64,000 nt of DNA from contig BSYQ01000008.1 of NCBI GenBank assembly GCA_030272585.1, positions 4,898,001 to 4,962,000 on the forward strand. Reading direction: 5' to 3'. Each line of letters begins with the position of its first letter. Position 1 is the stretch's first letter. Below the pieces are notes generated by a model. It saw nothing but the letters and a program-made list of their open reading frames with translations. It did no database searches and had not been told where the DNA came from. Below, piece by piece: positions 10,994-25,200 of the stretch. Made by a program: the position numbers and the translations under genes. Source of the stretch: Bryopsis sp. KO-2023 (lineage: Eukaryota > Chlorophyta > Ulvophyceae > Bryopsidales > Bryopsidaceae).

Positions 10994-12755
10994 AAGTTAA
11001 CAACTCCAAAAAATAATTTATGAATTTATGTACCAACATGGGAGGGATAAAAAAAAAGCTGGAAAAAACAAATAGGGAAGGAAATTGCAAAAAAAAATAT
11101 TGCAATTTGGTGAATCAAAATATTAAGAAGAAAAAGAATGCTGAGGAATCTCAGTTATGTGATCGTATTTCTGGGTGAAATTGAATGGAGTACTCTCGTT
11201 GCGGGAAAAAATATTTGAAAAAAAAAGGGGGAGGGTTATTGAAGGGTTGAAGCTTAGTCAAAGCGAACATGAAAAGCTTAGATGGAAAAAAACAGCTTCA
11301 AAGAAAAAGCAAAGATGGAACTGAGAAGATCAACTAAGTTCAAACTTTTCCAAAAGAAAAGAAGAAAAAAGTTGAGAAGATCATTGATCTCGGTCAGTTT
11401 ACCGAAGCATCAATTTGATGCTGTTTGTTTTTTTTTAATTTTAGTTTTCTGTGACAACTGGGTTAGAGAGGGAGCATTTGCTTCTTGGGTTTTTCTATTT
11501 CATCCTCACTTTTTTTTTCCGACTCGTTGGAAAATATGGGTTACAATGAGGGCTGTAGAGAGCATTAAAAAAAAAAAAAACTGTGGGTGAGATCGATGAT
11601 GGGTCATGTTTGCAATGGAAATTTCTTTGGAATTTCTCTTTGAAATCATCAGCTCATGTGAAGGTTTTGCCCACAGAACAAAAACAGGAACAAAAAAAGA
11701 ACAGTCGTTTTCAAAAAAATGGGAAAAAAACACAAAAACAGTAAGTGGTGGGGTATTTATTAAGGTGACGAAAAAAAGATCTTTAAAAAAGATCTTTCTC
11801 TTGTATTTTCTTGATCTGCAAAAGAATTTTCCGTAGGTTTCTGGTGTTTTCTTTACAAAACAGTTCCTTTCCTGAGTTTTATCTGGGGGAACGCTAACAG
11901 CACATTGCTGCGGGCAAACAACGACCCCTTGGGAACCCTTTTTTTTTTCAAATACGCACCATCTCAACAGACGAGGTTTTGGTGGGGGGTTTTAATCTTG
12001 GAATTTTGTGGGTTTCTTTTAACTTGTGGTGAAAAGAGGAGTGTCGAAAAGATTTGATGTGTCCGAAAGGATGAATCTTTTCTTCTTTTTTTTTTTGTGG
12101 AGGATTTGTCTGGCCCTGCACCTTGAAACAGAGGTGCTGATTGGATTTATTGCCTTTTGGGGTTTCATTTGGTTTATGGCTGAGTAGAAGAGGAATACAC
12201 TTTGCGAAATCTCGGGACATGTGTTTCAGGCCAGTTCAGAGGTCAGTGTGGTTGAATAAAACAAAAAAGAAATGGATATTTTCTTGGAATTCAAAGGATA
12301 TGAGAGGAAAATAGAGTGCCCCTCTAATGTTTATAGAATTTGCAGGGCAAGAAAGATGCTACTGCAAATATTGGAAACAAAACGCTTTTGAGAAATTGCA
12401 CGACAGAAGATGAAATGAAAAAAAACTGGATGATGGATGGACCCCTTTTCTATGTTTTTCTATTCGGTTTGGGTTTTTTTCTTTTTTTTTCCCGAGCTAA
12501 TTTGTTTGTGTCCGGCCTGGGAGCTAATTTGTTTGTGTCCGGCCTGGGATCGGGCAGAGAAGAAAATTTTAAACATGAGTTTTTTTGTAGAATTGCCACC
12601 ACCAAGTTTATTCTTTTTAATTTACAAACCAGCAAAAAAGGTGAACATCCCCCCTATGATGCCAGAAAACCACACGATAATCCAAGCAGCTGTTTGTCTT
12701 TTACCTTCCCCGATTTGCTATCCAGTTGCTACAGAATCGTCACTCTAGAATAGAT
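10994..12755. other. AT-rich spacer between convergent genes
   Basis: No independent gene is supported. A/T homopolymers dominate. It may hold alternative terminal exons of the upstream gene (12230-12241 and 12346-12391), and a 27-bp tandem duplication lies at its 3' side. Confidence 0.5.
12494..12547. repeat. 27-bp perfect direct duplication
   Basis: GAGCTAATTTGTTTGTGTCC plus seven further bases occurs twice head to tail (12494-12520 and 12521-12547). It looks like a recent local duplication in non-coding DNA. Confidence 0.9.
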
Positions 12756-13206
12756 CTATTCCGATTTCCGAGTTCTTTTTCGCAAGGTTCGACACCCTCC
12801 ACACACCACCAGAAGTAACAGCAGCACCATACTGAAAACGAGGCCGCCGCCCCCTTCTTGATGAGTCAATCCCAGAGGAAACTCTTGCTCGAACCTCAGT
12901 TTTAATCGCTCCACCTGGGCTTGGTGATCTGTGGCCAATTGAGGGAGGCCAAATATCAACCCAAAATCAGCAGGCTCGATTTCCTGGCCGTTCAAAGTCT
13001 TTTGACAAAAATCCACTGGCAAAAAACCCATGAAACCTCCAGATCTCGGGGTAGACCTTGGAGCGGCCTTCAAAGAATTTGAGACTGCAAGAATCACCCA
13101 CAAAAGTTAGGAAAAAAACATCGTTGATCAGGGGAAAAAAAAATCATTTATTCATGAGAATAATATCGCAGTGTGTACGACTTTCTTTCCTGGAACATAT
13201 CTGGAA

Positions 13207-13246
<40 letters not shown>

Positions 13247-16200
13247 GATTACATGTCTGGAAGAATGTAAGATCACCTGTGCAACACAGTTTGCCTGCCT
13301 CCATAATGCTGATTTCTGCATTTTTTGTTTTTTTCAAATATCTGGATCCATTTTCCTCAGAATGGTGTCGAAATTCCGAAAAATTGTGGCCATTCTCAGC
13401 CAGAAATCTGCATCGACCAAAAAAACTCATTTAGCCTTTTTTTCCCCAAATAAAACAATTGTAAGTGTTTCGTTTTCCAATTTTCAAGAAAGGCGGTGCT
13501 ATTTTTAGATTTGGAAAAAGAGATAAATTGCAGCAAGGCAAGGTAGTGAACTGTTTGAAAACAACACAAGATCCAAGCTTGATTTTCTGATGTAGGAAAA
13601 CGAAAACAGGAGTACTCCACTAGTGGTGGTTGGAAGTGTACCCGACGCCCCCACCCACCAGTTGCGACGTAAGCTCTGATGTTGAACGTCCCAAGGTTAT
13701 CGGGTGCCGTGAAATCGACGGTGGCGATCCCACCCTTCGCAATCACAGTTTCAAACAGCGCCGTCGACACGAAGTCCTCCAAAACTCGAACGCTGGCTGA
13801 AGCTGAAGGTGAGGGGAGGCGGCGTGGTCCAGTGGAGACTCTTGAAGTTGAATGGTGTCTATGAGTACCAGCAGGAGGAGCACCACCACCAGCACCACCA
13901 CAACCACCACAATCACCACCAGCACCACCACCACAACCACCACAACCACCATAAGCACCAGCACCAGCACCAGCACCACCAGCACCAGCACCACCAGCAC
14001 CAGCACCAGCACCACCACCACCACCAGCACCGCCACTACCAAGTAACCGCGACTGCATTCACAGACACGTTGAAGGTATACTTGTTTATTTCTTTACTTT
14101 ATATTTTTTTTTATTTTTTATTTTTTAATTTACTTCTTTTATATATATTTGTTTTTCGAAGATGGGTACCATTACCGATGCCCGAAAGCATTTTGTGTTT
14201 TTCCAGAGTGGACACTATCATTCATTACAACAAAAATATAATGAACAGTTAGTTTTTTTTTTCGAACTATTTTTTCTGCCCATGTCCTTTTCTTCCACGA
14301 AACCTCAACGTCACCACCCCCTCCTGTATTCTAGTGCATGTAAATCGAACCCAAAAGAAAAGTATCCTGGAGCAGATTTTTTTCCATTTTCATTTTCATT
14401 TTGCTTTTGCTCTTTTTTGGGGGGGAGGGGGCTGCAGGGAAACTGAAACTATGCATGGTTCAAACAAGATACTACTTGCTTTTCATGCTTTCTGTTGTTT
14501 GGGAGCAAAAAAAGAAGAAATTAACCTACTATTTCATTGGTTTTGTCTGTTTTCTAAGAATAGATAGCTGTGTTCATATTTACAGTCGAGGTCAGAACTC
14601 ACCCAGGTATTTTGATGCACTGTCACATATGTGCTCCTCATATTCACATATTCTTCCTTCGTTTGATCCACGTTTAAGTCATCAAGCTGATTCGGAAAAA
14701 AACAAAAACAAAACCTTCTTTTAAAAAAAAAAAAAAAAAGACTGATTTAAGTGTAATTTAACATACTTTGGAAACAAAAAAAAGCGAACAAAAAAAAATC
14801 CTCTTTTTATAGAAACCGACACAAAGAAAATGAAAAATTAAAATTCGGCACAGCGAAAGTACAGAACTTGGGGGAAAGAATGAACCGACAAAAAAAAAAA
14901 AATAAAAAATCGAGAAGTATTGCTGACCTGGACGGATGGCTCGAACCATGGATCCATTTCCTGTTTTTTCTTGAAGTCGTGGATCAAGGTTTCGATCGCC
15001 TTTGGAGACACCAGGTCGGCCCCCGAATTTGAAAATCCAACGTCAAACTTAGCATCAAGCTCCAGAGCCTTCGCCACATCCTTGAGGGCATAGGGCAGAC
15101 TCTCGAGAATGGCTTTGTCCACAGCAATCACTGTGACTTCGGCCTCGTCGATTTCTGGATCGGTGATATTCACTTGGATGGCCGTGGATTCCCCAGGGGA
15201 AATCGCAAAGTCTTTGGATGCATCCTTTTTAACATCTGGAAACGAGATCTCCACATCCAGGGGCACATCCTGCAGCAATATTAATCCACACGAAATTTTC
15301 ACTAAAAAAATGACCAATTATTATCGACAAAGCCAGTTTGATTTGCTGCACGTATCCAATCCACCCCCCCCCAAAAAAACTGAAATAAAATTAAGAAATT
15401 ACAAAACTAATATAAAAAAATAAGAAATTACAAAACTAATATAAAAAATTAAAAAATTAAAAACCAATATAAAAAAAATAAAAATAAAAATAGAGATTAA
15501 GAATTGATATCCACGCATTGATGATTAGAGAAAATGTCTCACATCAAGCCATTTGAGGGATGCATCACTCAATTTTGACCTCATTTTCACACAGCATGAT
15601 TTTCCCCCAAAAAAACACTTCCCACAATATTTTTACCCCCCCCCCGACAGACCTTTGCGGTGACAATTTCGTAGGTGAGCTTAGTTGAATGGGGCATTGC
15701 CAGATCGAACATGTTCGAAACGGAGACTCCCTTGGGATTGAGAGCGATGCCCTCCGTCTGTCTGGGGACCATCACGCCCACACTCAGCCTGCAGGCCCTT
15801 TCACAATTTTCCCCTAGATCGATCGAGAATTCATGCAAACTGCTGTCATTGATGGGCATAACCTGCAAATACACACACACACACAGAAAAATGTGCTCAA
15901 GAGCCCACAATCGTTTTTTTAATTTTCCACTATTTATATATTTCCAGCGAATTTTGACTTCTGGGGGAATAAATTTTACCACTGGGGCAGTGCCCAGTTT
16001 CATGTAATGATTGAAAAAAAAAGATATAAAAAGTAGTGTTAACAAAATGAACAGTTTCCACCAATTAGTCATTGAATTTTCGTATTTTCAATCCATACCA
16101 TTTGATCGATCCCAGAAGTACTCCCCCAAATCACGAGAGCCTGTGCGTTTCTGTAAGGATTTTCGATCCCGAATTTCAATCGATCTCCGACTTTGTGGGG

Positions 16201-19200
16201 CCCCTCTGTCAGACTCACAAGGCCAATTGGAAGATGGGACTTGAGTCTGCATAAGAACAAGGAAAAAAAAATAGAGGAATCTATTCAATTTGCAAGTGAT
16301 ATGATTTTGATTCAAAAGTTAAACGTTTGCCGCCCAACACCTTCCAGAGAGGGATAGATCCATAGCAATATCAGAGGGACCTTGTTGCAATTCTAAGAAG
16401 AAAAAAAAAGTCGGCGTGGCAGACCTGGGAGAGGGGGGGGGGGGGGCTTGGGAATTGGAAAGGGCTCTGTCGATCGTGTGCAGTTTTTTCTAGGTCCAAA
16501 CTCTTCCTATGCATTTCTGTGAAGTTTTTTTTGACTTCCCAACTTTTTTTTCGTGCTCTAGTTTTTTTTCTAATGAAAAAAGACTTGGCAATACTCACTT
16601 GCCCCATTTTTTAGCTGTTTGTCCAAGGATGGTGACTTTACAGAGCTGCTCTCCAGAATCGGTGTCAATTACGACGCACGCCTCCAAGGCGAAAAGCCCC
16701 AACTCAGGGATCGAAAATCGACAGTCATACCCTTCCGAATCTGGGGAGGAAAAAAAAAAATTAAAACATAAAAAAAAAACATCATTCGCTCACATATATA
16801 TATATATTCTTAAATCCAAGTTTCATCCATGTCATGATTTTTACGATTTTTTTTTTTTTTCAATCGGTCAAAAAAACAACACATCGAAAAAATATATTCT
16901 GTTCTATCAGATCCACTGTGGGTCCCCCCCTCTTTGAATGATGATCGGAGTGATGCTTTTTCTGCTAAAATACAAAAAAAAAAAAAAGGATTTGAGGTTC
17001 TGTATTCTTGTCGGATAAATTAAAAAAAAAGACCAAGAAAAAAAAATACCGAGAATAGCAGGGTTTGGTATATAGGGGTTTTTATTTTATTTTATTTGTT
17101 TTTTGTTGAAACTCACTTGTTTCGATTTTGCAAGAATCCACGATGGGTCCGTCCAACGGTTGGGAAGCCATGTTTGGATTTCTGTTAACATCCTCGTCAG
17201 GGCTGGAAAATTTTTTGAGGTTCAAAACCACTGTTCTTTTTTCGACAGAGTTTTTTTGAAGGTCGGAAAGACGCAGTTTCACGCCAAATTCTTGACCAGG
17301 GAAATCGGTTCCGACAGTCCGATCGACGTTAATAATCAAATCGGCTTTCCTCAACCTGGAGAAACGTAACATCAATTAAATAAAGAAAGAAAGAAAGAAA
17401 GAAAGAAGTAAATAAATAAATCAATAAATAAATAAAGGTGATAATTGGAATAAAAACAACGTAAAATGAGAACACCATTCATGTTTTCTTTTAAGGATAA
17501 GGAAGGAAGCGGGGGGGCTGGTTGTCTTGATTGCAAAAAAAAAATAGTCCTCAAGTGAGAGTTAAAAAATACTTTTAACAATCGTTTGGATGTTGGATGA
17601 CGAAATTAATGCACATAATGAAAAAAGCACAGAACAAAACAATCACAGAATTCATCCTGTACAAAAAAACTCTGCGAAAGACACAAATAGCCTCAAAATT
17701 TCTAAATTATCCACACATGGAAAGATAATTGATTAATAAACAAAACACACACAGGTGATATTATTATTAAAAATAAATAAATATGTATATACATATATAT
17801 ATTTAGTTATTTTATTACAATTATTCTTTTTCTTTAAATCAACAAATACAAACAAAAAAACACATCCACACACTCACAGGACTGACGCGCTTTCTTCGAG
17901 GAGCTCTCTGGTGGGTCCCACCAAAGAAACCTTGATTTCCAGACTTTCGTCTGTGGGAGGCGTTTTTTCCAGCGAACCCAGATCTATTTCCGCTGAAACT
18001 TTTCCCAAAGAATCCGTGATGACCTCCATCTCTTCTTTCAACTCTGTACCGTCAGAGGCACCACCTAAGTGTAGAAAGAGAGGAAATTTGAAAATGAAGG
18101 GAAATTACCTTTGATATATTCTGAAAGTCCCGGAGGTTTGATTGAAACAAAAACAAAAGCGAGTAGAGGAGCCTCTGTTTGAAAACATAAAAACGACAGA
18201 CAGACAGACAAAAACAAAACAAAACAAACGCAATCCTACCAAGATTTAGGATTGTCAAATCTTCGATCTTAGGTTTATGGGGGGTTATTCTTTTTACTTA
18301 ATATTATTATTTTTTTCTCCACTTGAAAGTCGATATCTAGCTCCAAATTTTTCAGTCCAATCCTAAATAGATTCCAAAATTTCATTTCATCTGCTCCGTA
18401 TGTTTTTCTTTGTAAAGCTAGCTTTGCTTTTCCATACTATGGATTTCATTTTAAGATTTTTCACGAGCTGAAAACAAAAAAAGGGTGTGGCAAAACTTAC
18501 AGATCATTTTTTTCTTTTTTTTCTTCTGAAACCACCGAAAGAAGAGAGCATATTTTATTTATTACCTGAGATAGACCACTTGAGTGTAATTTTTGCATCC
18601 CCAACAGCAGCTCCGATAAAACTCTCAGCTGTGATTTTAATTTCCACCTTTGAATCAGGTTTGGCCTGAAAAAAAATCAAACACCCAAACAAAAAGGCGG
18701 TTTCAAAACAAAACAAAACAAGCAAATGGTGAAACGACATCTGGCATATGTGGGTCTATCTCATTTTTAATCTGGATCAATTGATAAACAAGCAAAACAT
18801 TTTTCAAGGAGAAAAAAACGACGACGTATCAAAGGCACTCAGCAATTCACCCACAATTCTCAGCTTAAAAAAAAACAACATAAAAGTAAGAAATGGTGGG
18901 GACCTGTCCACCAAAAAAATATGTATAGTGTATATTAGTTATCGAAAATTATATTGTATAATATATATATATATATATATAATATAATATCTATATTGTT
19001 GCAAGAGAAACACATCGTCACGAAACTTCACAAATACCTTAGCAGATGCACACCTACATTTTCAGAGCCGGAAAAAAAAAAAAAGAAACTTACCCAACGG
19101 GGAGCATCAACAGTCAGACCCACGGTGGGTGGCCTCGGATTCCCCAACACGAAAGAGTCTGACGTAATATAGTCGTATGTTGTTAAGAGATCGATGTCGC

Positions 19201-22200
19201 GTCGTTCTGAAATGGCATTTTTCGGCACGGGGACCTCCAGCTGAAAGCTCCCAAATTTTTTATCAAATTTAATGAAATGATATTCCGCGTCATAAGCATC
19301 AGGATCCAATTGATGGGCAATCCTGATCATTAATCCGTCGGTCGGAGTTGACCCTCTGATGTAACCTGGGGTTTTGAAAAAAAAAATGAAATTGGTAGAA
19401 TTAAAAAAAAAAAACGACTTGAAAATAAATTATCGATGAATATTTTCAACACCAGCAGCAACAAAGTAGAGAAAAAAATGCAAGAAAATACATGGCTAAA
19501 AAAAAACAAAAAAAGAAAACACACACCATAACAACCAGCAGATCGATCCTTTTCTCCAGTCCCTCACCCCTTTAAGGTTTTCTGGTCAACAAATTTATTA
19601 TGCTTGGATTATTATCAATATTTATTTATTTATATTTAGTATTTATAATAAATATATATTTTTTTAATGTATTCATTCATTTTAAATTAAACTAATACAC
19701 GATCCGCATTGTCAAGAGAAAAAAAACACACACAGGTACGTCGAAGAAACACACCTCAATGAAATGATCTCTGTCGATATCCCCCCCCCCCCCCCCCCAG
19801 TTAAAAAAACAAAAAACCCACAAAAGATACCATTTGATGTATGTGGATATTTTCATGATTCCTACCTTTGATGTGCAGGGTTTCTCCAGGTTTCACCAAC
19901 CTTCTGTCCAAAACCAAAGAAGTTGAACCATCTTTGGAAAAAGAGTATCCTGTCAGGATGTTTCTGATGAACAAGGATTTTTTTCTATATTCCACGTGGG
20001 TGTATTCAGCATGTTTTAGGCCATTCGAAAAAAAACCTCTTCCTTCTGCATCTGTTCGAGTGCTGGGAACTGGCTTTCGGCCCTGGAGGAAAATTTTCAA
20101 AACACGAATCCTTGTTATCATCCTTCGTTTCATTTTTTTTTAATCAATATCATAAAAAAAAAGAAAAAGAGAAAAAAAATCTCGCTCTGTATGTATAGAT
20201 TGTTTTTTTTTTTTTTGTATTTTTGAAAACAGTTGAAACTAAAGGGGAAAAAAAGGGGGGGGGGGGGAATTTTGGAAAACAGCATTGAAATGCGCGAGTC
20301 CAGAGGAGGGAGGGGAGGAACAGTAAAAATTAGGATCTGGAATTTTTCACTCCATAGCAGGGTTTTTCTTGCCCTGTTTTTTTTTTTTTTTGGAAAAGTG
20401 TTTTCTCCTGACTACAATGTATTTTCGAAGCAAAACTTTCTCAAGCAAAAACAGCGGATTCCCCCCCCCCCCCCCTTCCATGCTGAAATTTTTAAGGTTC
20501 TATTTTTTCCTTTTCGATATTTTTCTGCCTGAGGAACTTCTTTTCCGAGATCACATTACCTGGGAAATCGAATATTTTTTAAAAGTAATATGTACGTTGA
20601 ACAAGGATACTGCAAAAAACAAAAAGAAGCAGCCAAAAGAAAAAAAACCCAAAGAAAACAGCACGGCCTTACCTCAGAATCAAAAAGTGTAACGTTGGCC
20701 CCTTGGACCGGTTTTCCAGTTGTCATGGAAGTCACCCACACAATGCTCTGGCCATTTTTGGTCCCAAGGATGAGCGCTTGCATGTCAGACTCATTTATCA
20801 GCATCCGGATAGTGTAGCGATTGTATCGTCTAGAAAACATTTCAACATTTCAGCGGTACAAAAATGCACCATGAGAAATCATCCCAAGTTTCAATCGGGG
20901 AAATCTCCAAAATTTACCTAATTTTTTGCATGGTAATTAAAAAATATAATATAATAATAATATTGTTTTATCACTTGGGCATGAATGCGATGTGAATGTC
21001 ACTTTTTTTTTTTTAAATCGTTGGCATTAGCAACAGCTGCACTCCAATTTCTAACTTACTAATTTTCGTTTTTCAAACGTCACAAACCCAGAAAATTGGC
21101 CATTACCCAAAAGATTTTTTTTTTTCACTCAAGGCTCAAAACTGCACCCCCCCCCCCCCCATAGAAAAAAAATAAATATAAAAATGAATAAATAAAAATT
21201 GGATCAACGAGTTCTCTTGTTCTTTTTCATTTTTTTTCACCTGCAATATTCAGCGGCGACCAACCCTGTTGGCTTTAAATATTTTTCAATATCAATCTCC
21301 GCCACCTCTGTGGACCCTGGATTTTTTTGCTCCAATATCGCAGCTGCCGAATTGAGAAAAAAAGAAAAATGGAGGAAAAAAAGAAGAGTCACAACATTGC
21401 AATATTCCTCAACAAATTCCAGAAAAAAATATCAACTTGGGGGGGGGGGAGGATTGACTCAAATACCAAATGATCCATATCGAAGAACCGAAACTGGCCG
21501 GAAACTTAAGTTGCAAGATTTTTTTACGTTGTTTTTTTCTTTTGTTTTCCCTTCCCTTTTTTCTTTTTTTTTCGAACCCAGTTCGAAAAACGGGGTTCTA
21601 CTTTTGGATGTGTTTACCGTCTTTTTTTTTTTTTTTCTTACTTGGACTTCCGAGATCCTGGTCTAATCTCGATAAGCTGGAGGAATAAAGGGTGGATTGG
21701 AAATCTCTGCTGATTGCCTTGATCTGTTCTGAGTCAAAAACTGGGAATATGTTGATCGTATTTGTTTTCATATGCTGACAGGAGATTTTGGCTTTCGGAT
21801 TTCCTTTGACAGCTGCAACAATCTTTCGCCCCCAATCCTCTCCGGCTTCGAAAATTGCATACCTGGAAAGAAACGAGAAAAATTGAAAAAAAAAACAAGA
21901 AACATACACACACAGGCACCTATTCCAAAAAAAAATTATAAATGGAAAAAAATAATAATATTAATGAAAAATAAAAATAATAGAAATTCCACACAGAAAG
22001 AGAGAAAGAGAAAAAAAAAAAGATGCTGGGAGGAACTTGTTTGAAAAAAAAGAAAAAAAAGGGAAATCCTCCTTTTCTCGTTTTCTGTTTTGCCACCCAT
22101 GTCAAAAAGAAAAAAAAAAAACGGTTGTCTGATTTCAAAAGAGCCTGTTAAGGCTGTATGTATCAAGCAAACATCGATATTTGCTTTACTTTTTGCTTTT

Positions 22201-25200
22201 TTTTTTCCGTTCTTGAAAAAGGTGGGGGGGGGGAGCGTTCGGAAATGAAAAACGAAAGCTGAAAGTATGTTTGTTATTTTTTATAAACATACCTACTCCA
22301 AGTATGGAACGGCTGGAACACAGGATCAACTTTTTCCGCCCAGAATTTGATCGATGAAGATTCCAAAGGTATGCCGAATCCATCCAAAATGTTGCTCGAT
22401 CCATTGACAGAAATCCTGATAGGAACAAAAAAAAAAAGAACAGGAAAAAGAAACGAATAAACTACGAGAAATCCTTTCTATGTTTCTTTCATAAATACGA
22501 CGGAGCAGCCAGGATATTCCAAAAAAAGTTAAAGGAGGGGGGAGAAGACTGAAAAGTATGAGGAAAGAGGAAAAAAACAAAACCCTGAAGGATTTTTACT
22601 CAGGTTCTTTTTTTGTGTTCCAATATTTTTTCTATAATTCATATTATTATATATATACGTAAAGGTTTTTATTTTCTCTGGAGAATACGGCAGGAAAAAA
22701 GAATTGAATAGGGATGGCAACCACTTTTTTTTTTTTTGAATTCCTTCTGTTATTAGCTTTCACAGGTATCTTTTTCTTTTTTCTTTTCTTTTTTTTCTCA
22801 CAGATGGTACTTCAAAATTAAAGTGGAAAAAACAGAAGTAAAAATAGCATATTCTTACTTGTAATTTGTGTCTGGGAGGAAAGATGTCGAAATCCTCAAG
22901 ACACCTTTATTCTCGAGCTCCAACTCAAAATCCACCTTGAAAAAAACACCAAACACTGTTTTTTTTCAAACTGTTTACTTCGAAAAAACTGAAAAAAGGA
23001 AAAAAAACACATTGCTGGATGATTCATGGGGATATCCCCTCGACTCATCCAGAAACAAAAGCGAAGTCTGCCCTGAAACACTTCATTTAAAACAAAACAA
23101 AAAAAGGGTTTTTTGGTAGAACCGATCGAAAAAACTACTTGGGGTGTCTTTTAATTCAATTATTTTCATTCCCTGTTTCGTTTTTTCCCCCACCTCGTCT
23201 CCATTATCCGTCGTTATAGTAAACTGTTGTTTCAATGCTTGTATGTCTGACTCAGCAGTTTTCTCCAATCCATGAGGAAGCCACGTTCGAAGATAATTCG
23301 TACCAAATGATCTGACGTCCCTGGGAAAACAAAAACAAAAACCACCACCGTTTTTCATCGATTTCCTTTTCTTCATAGATTACTTGTCATTTCGATTTCA
23401 AATTTTCTACCTTCTTTTCTTTCCCAAATAAACAAACATAAAAAATAATTATCTTTTTTTTCTTTGTCATTTGCTAGCACTTTTTTGGTACAGAAGAGTT
23501 ATTCAGTTTCATGCAGACAGCCCACACAATCGACAATTGAGGAAGCGATTGAATCAAATTTTTTAGGTTTGATGCGCATTGGGGGTGTTTTCAGGAAGTG
23601 AGGAATCAGATTTCGTATTTTTCTTCTTTTCTTTTTCGGTTTTTTTTTTTTTTTTTCCGTTTTTTTCTTTCTTGGATCGAAAATGGATGGAGATGGGAAA
23701 GTTCTCCATTCAACTTTTTTTTTCTTGTTGTAACGACTGTGGGTGGGTGTGGCGGTCCATTATACGAAAAAAAAAAATGTAGAATGGTTCATAAACCTCA
23801 CCCGCCTCGCTGCTTCCCAAGAAAAGGAATTGTAAATCTTCTCGGACCTCCGAATTTGTATTTTTTTTCGGCTTTCAAGGGACCATTCCTTTTGCTGTAC
23901 TGGACACCTTCAGCCAAAGAAAGAACATATCTGCAAGCAAAAAAACGACAAAAACTAAGTTTCTTTTTTAATTAATTAATTGTTTTCGTTAAACAAAAGA
24001 AAAGCTCAATACATGGCCCAGCCTGAAAAACCAAACCGCCGCCATCGTTTCACAAAATGAAATCTGATTCAATTTAATTATTTACAATTTTTAAATTGTT
24101 ATTTTTTATTTTGTTTTATTTTTTTCCCGGAGACATATTTTGGTCGGCTCAATATTTTTATAGAAGTTAATTGGTACAACATTTTCGAACCTTTGAGCAG
24201 CTGGTTTGCTGCTTTATTGTCAGCCCTAATTAAGAAAAATTCACTTTTCAAGATGCAACCCACCCTGTTTCCAGCTGGAGATCCCCATCGATCGACACCG
24301 CGGCACAATTATCTTCTTCCTCACTCTTTTTGGGCTCCATTTTTGGTACTTTGCACTTTCGTGGGAAAAGCAAAACAAAAGGGTAGGAGAAAAGTATAGT
24401 TAGGAATAGCCAAAATTACGAAGAGAATTTTATCACCGAAAATTCTCATATACTTTGAAAAATATAAATAGATATATACATAAATTTGAAGTCCATCCTG
24501 GAAGTATCTGATTTACCCCATCTGCAAAAAGAACAGCTTACACCTAGATGTTATACATTCTAGTGCGTATTTCCCCCTGTCCACTATTTCTTCTTTTTTT
24601 TTTTTTTCAGCCGCCTTTTCCCCAATAATGAAATTCCGCTACTCATCCAGAAGAATTATTGTTAATTTTTTGTTCAACAGAATAATAATTGCAAACGACA
24701 GGTGCAGACACACACACATTCGATATTTTCTTGTTTTGATATTGGTTTGTCTTTGTTCGTTTTCATCATGATAAAGATCTAGAAAGCAAATGTGAAAATA
24801 TTTTTCTTACTCTGAGGCAGGGCTTTGGGGAAACATGTCCGCCAGACTTAGGACCACAAGGTTGCACTTTGACCCCCAACCCTTCGGCCGGCTCCTTGGA
24901 AGTACCAATAAAAACCTGAAAACACACTCATGAAAATGAGCAACCTCTTCTCTTCCATTTCGTTTTTGCATGCACCCACCCCACAAACCCTCTTTTCAAT
25001 TTTTTTTTCAAATTTGAGAATTCTGAGGCTGATAAGAATGCTATTATAAAGAACGCTCTGTGTTCTTGCAAGAGAAACACAGGGGGGGGGAATCTGGACT
25101 TTCAGCTTTAAATGTATTTTTATTTTTAGATTTTTCAGATTTTTTAAATGTCTTTTTATTTTTAGATTTTTCAGACTTTTTATATTTTTTCTTTCCCGCA

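Noticed and set aside
13809-14252. His/Thr/Gln-rich + strand frames across the CACCA array
   Set aside because: They are the antisense of the Gly/Ala linker, which is in frame with macroglobulin motifs on both sides.
12756-14928. Hidden thioester (GCGEQ-type) exon in the 3' introns of the macroglobulin gene
   Set aside because: No such motif or open frame of suitable length is visible on the - strand between the last exons.
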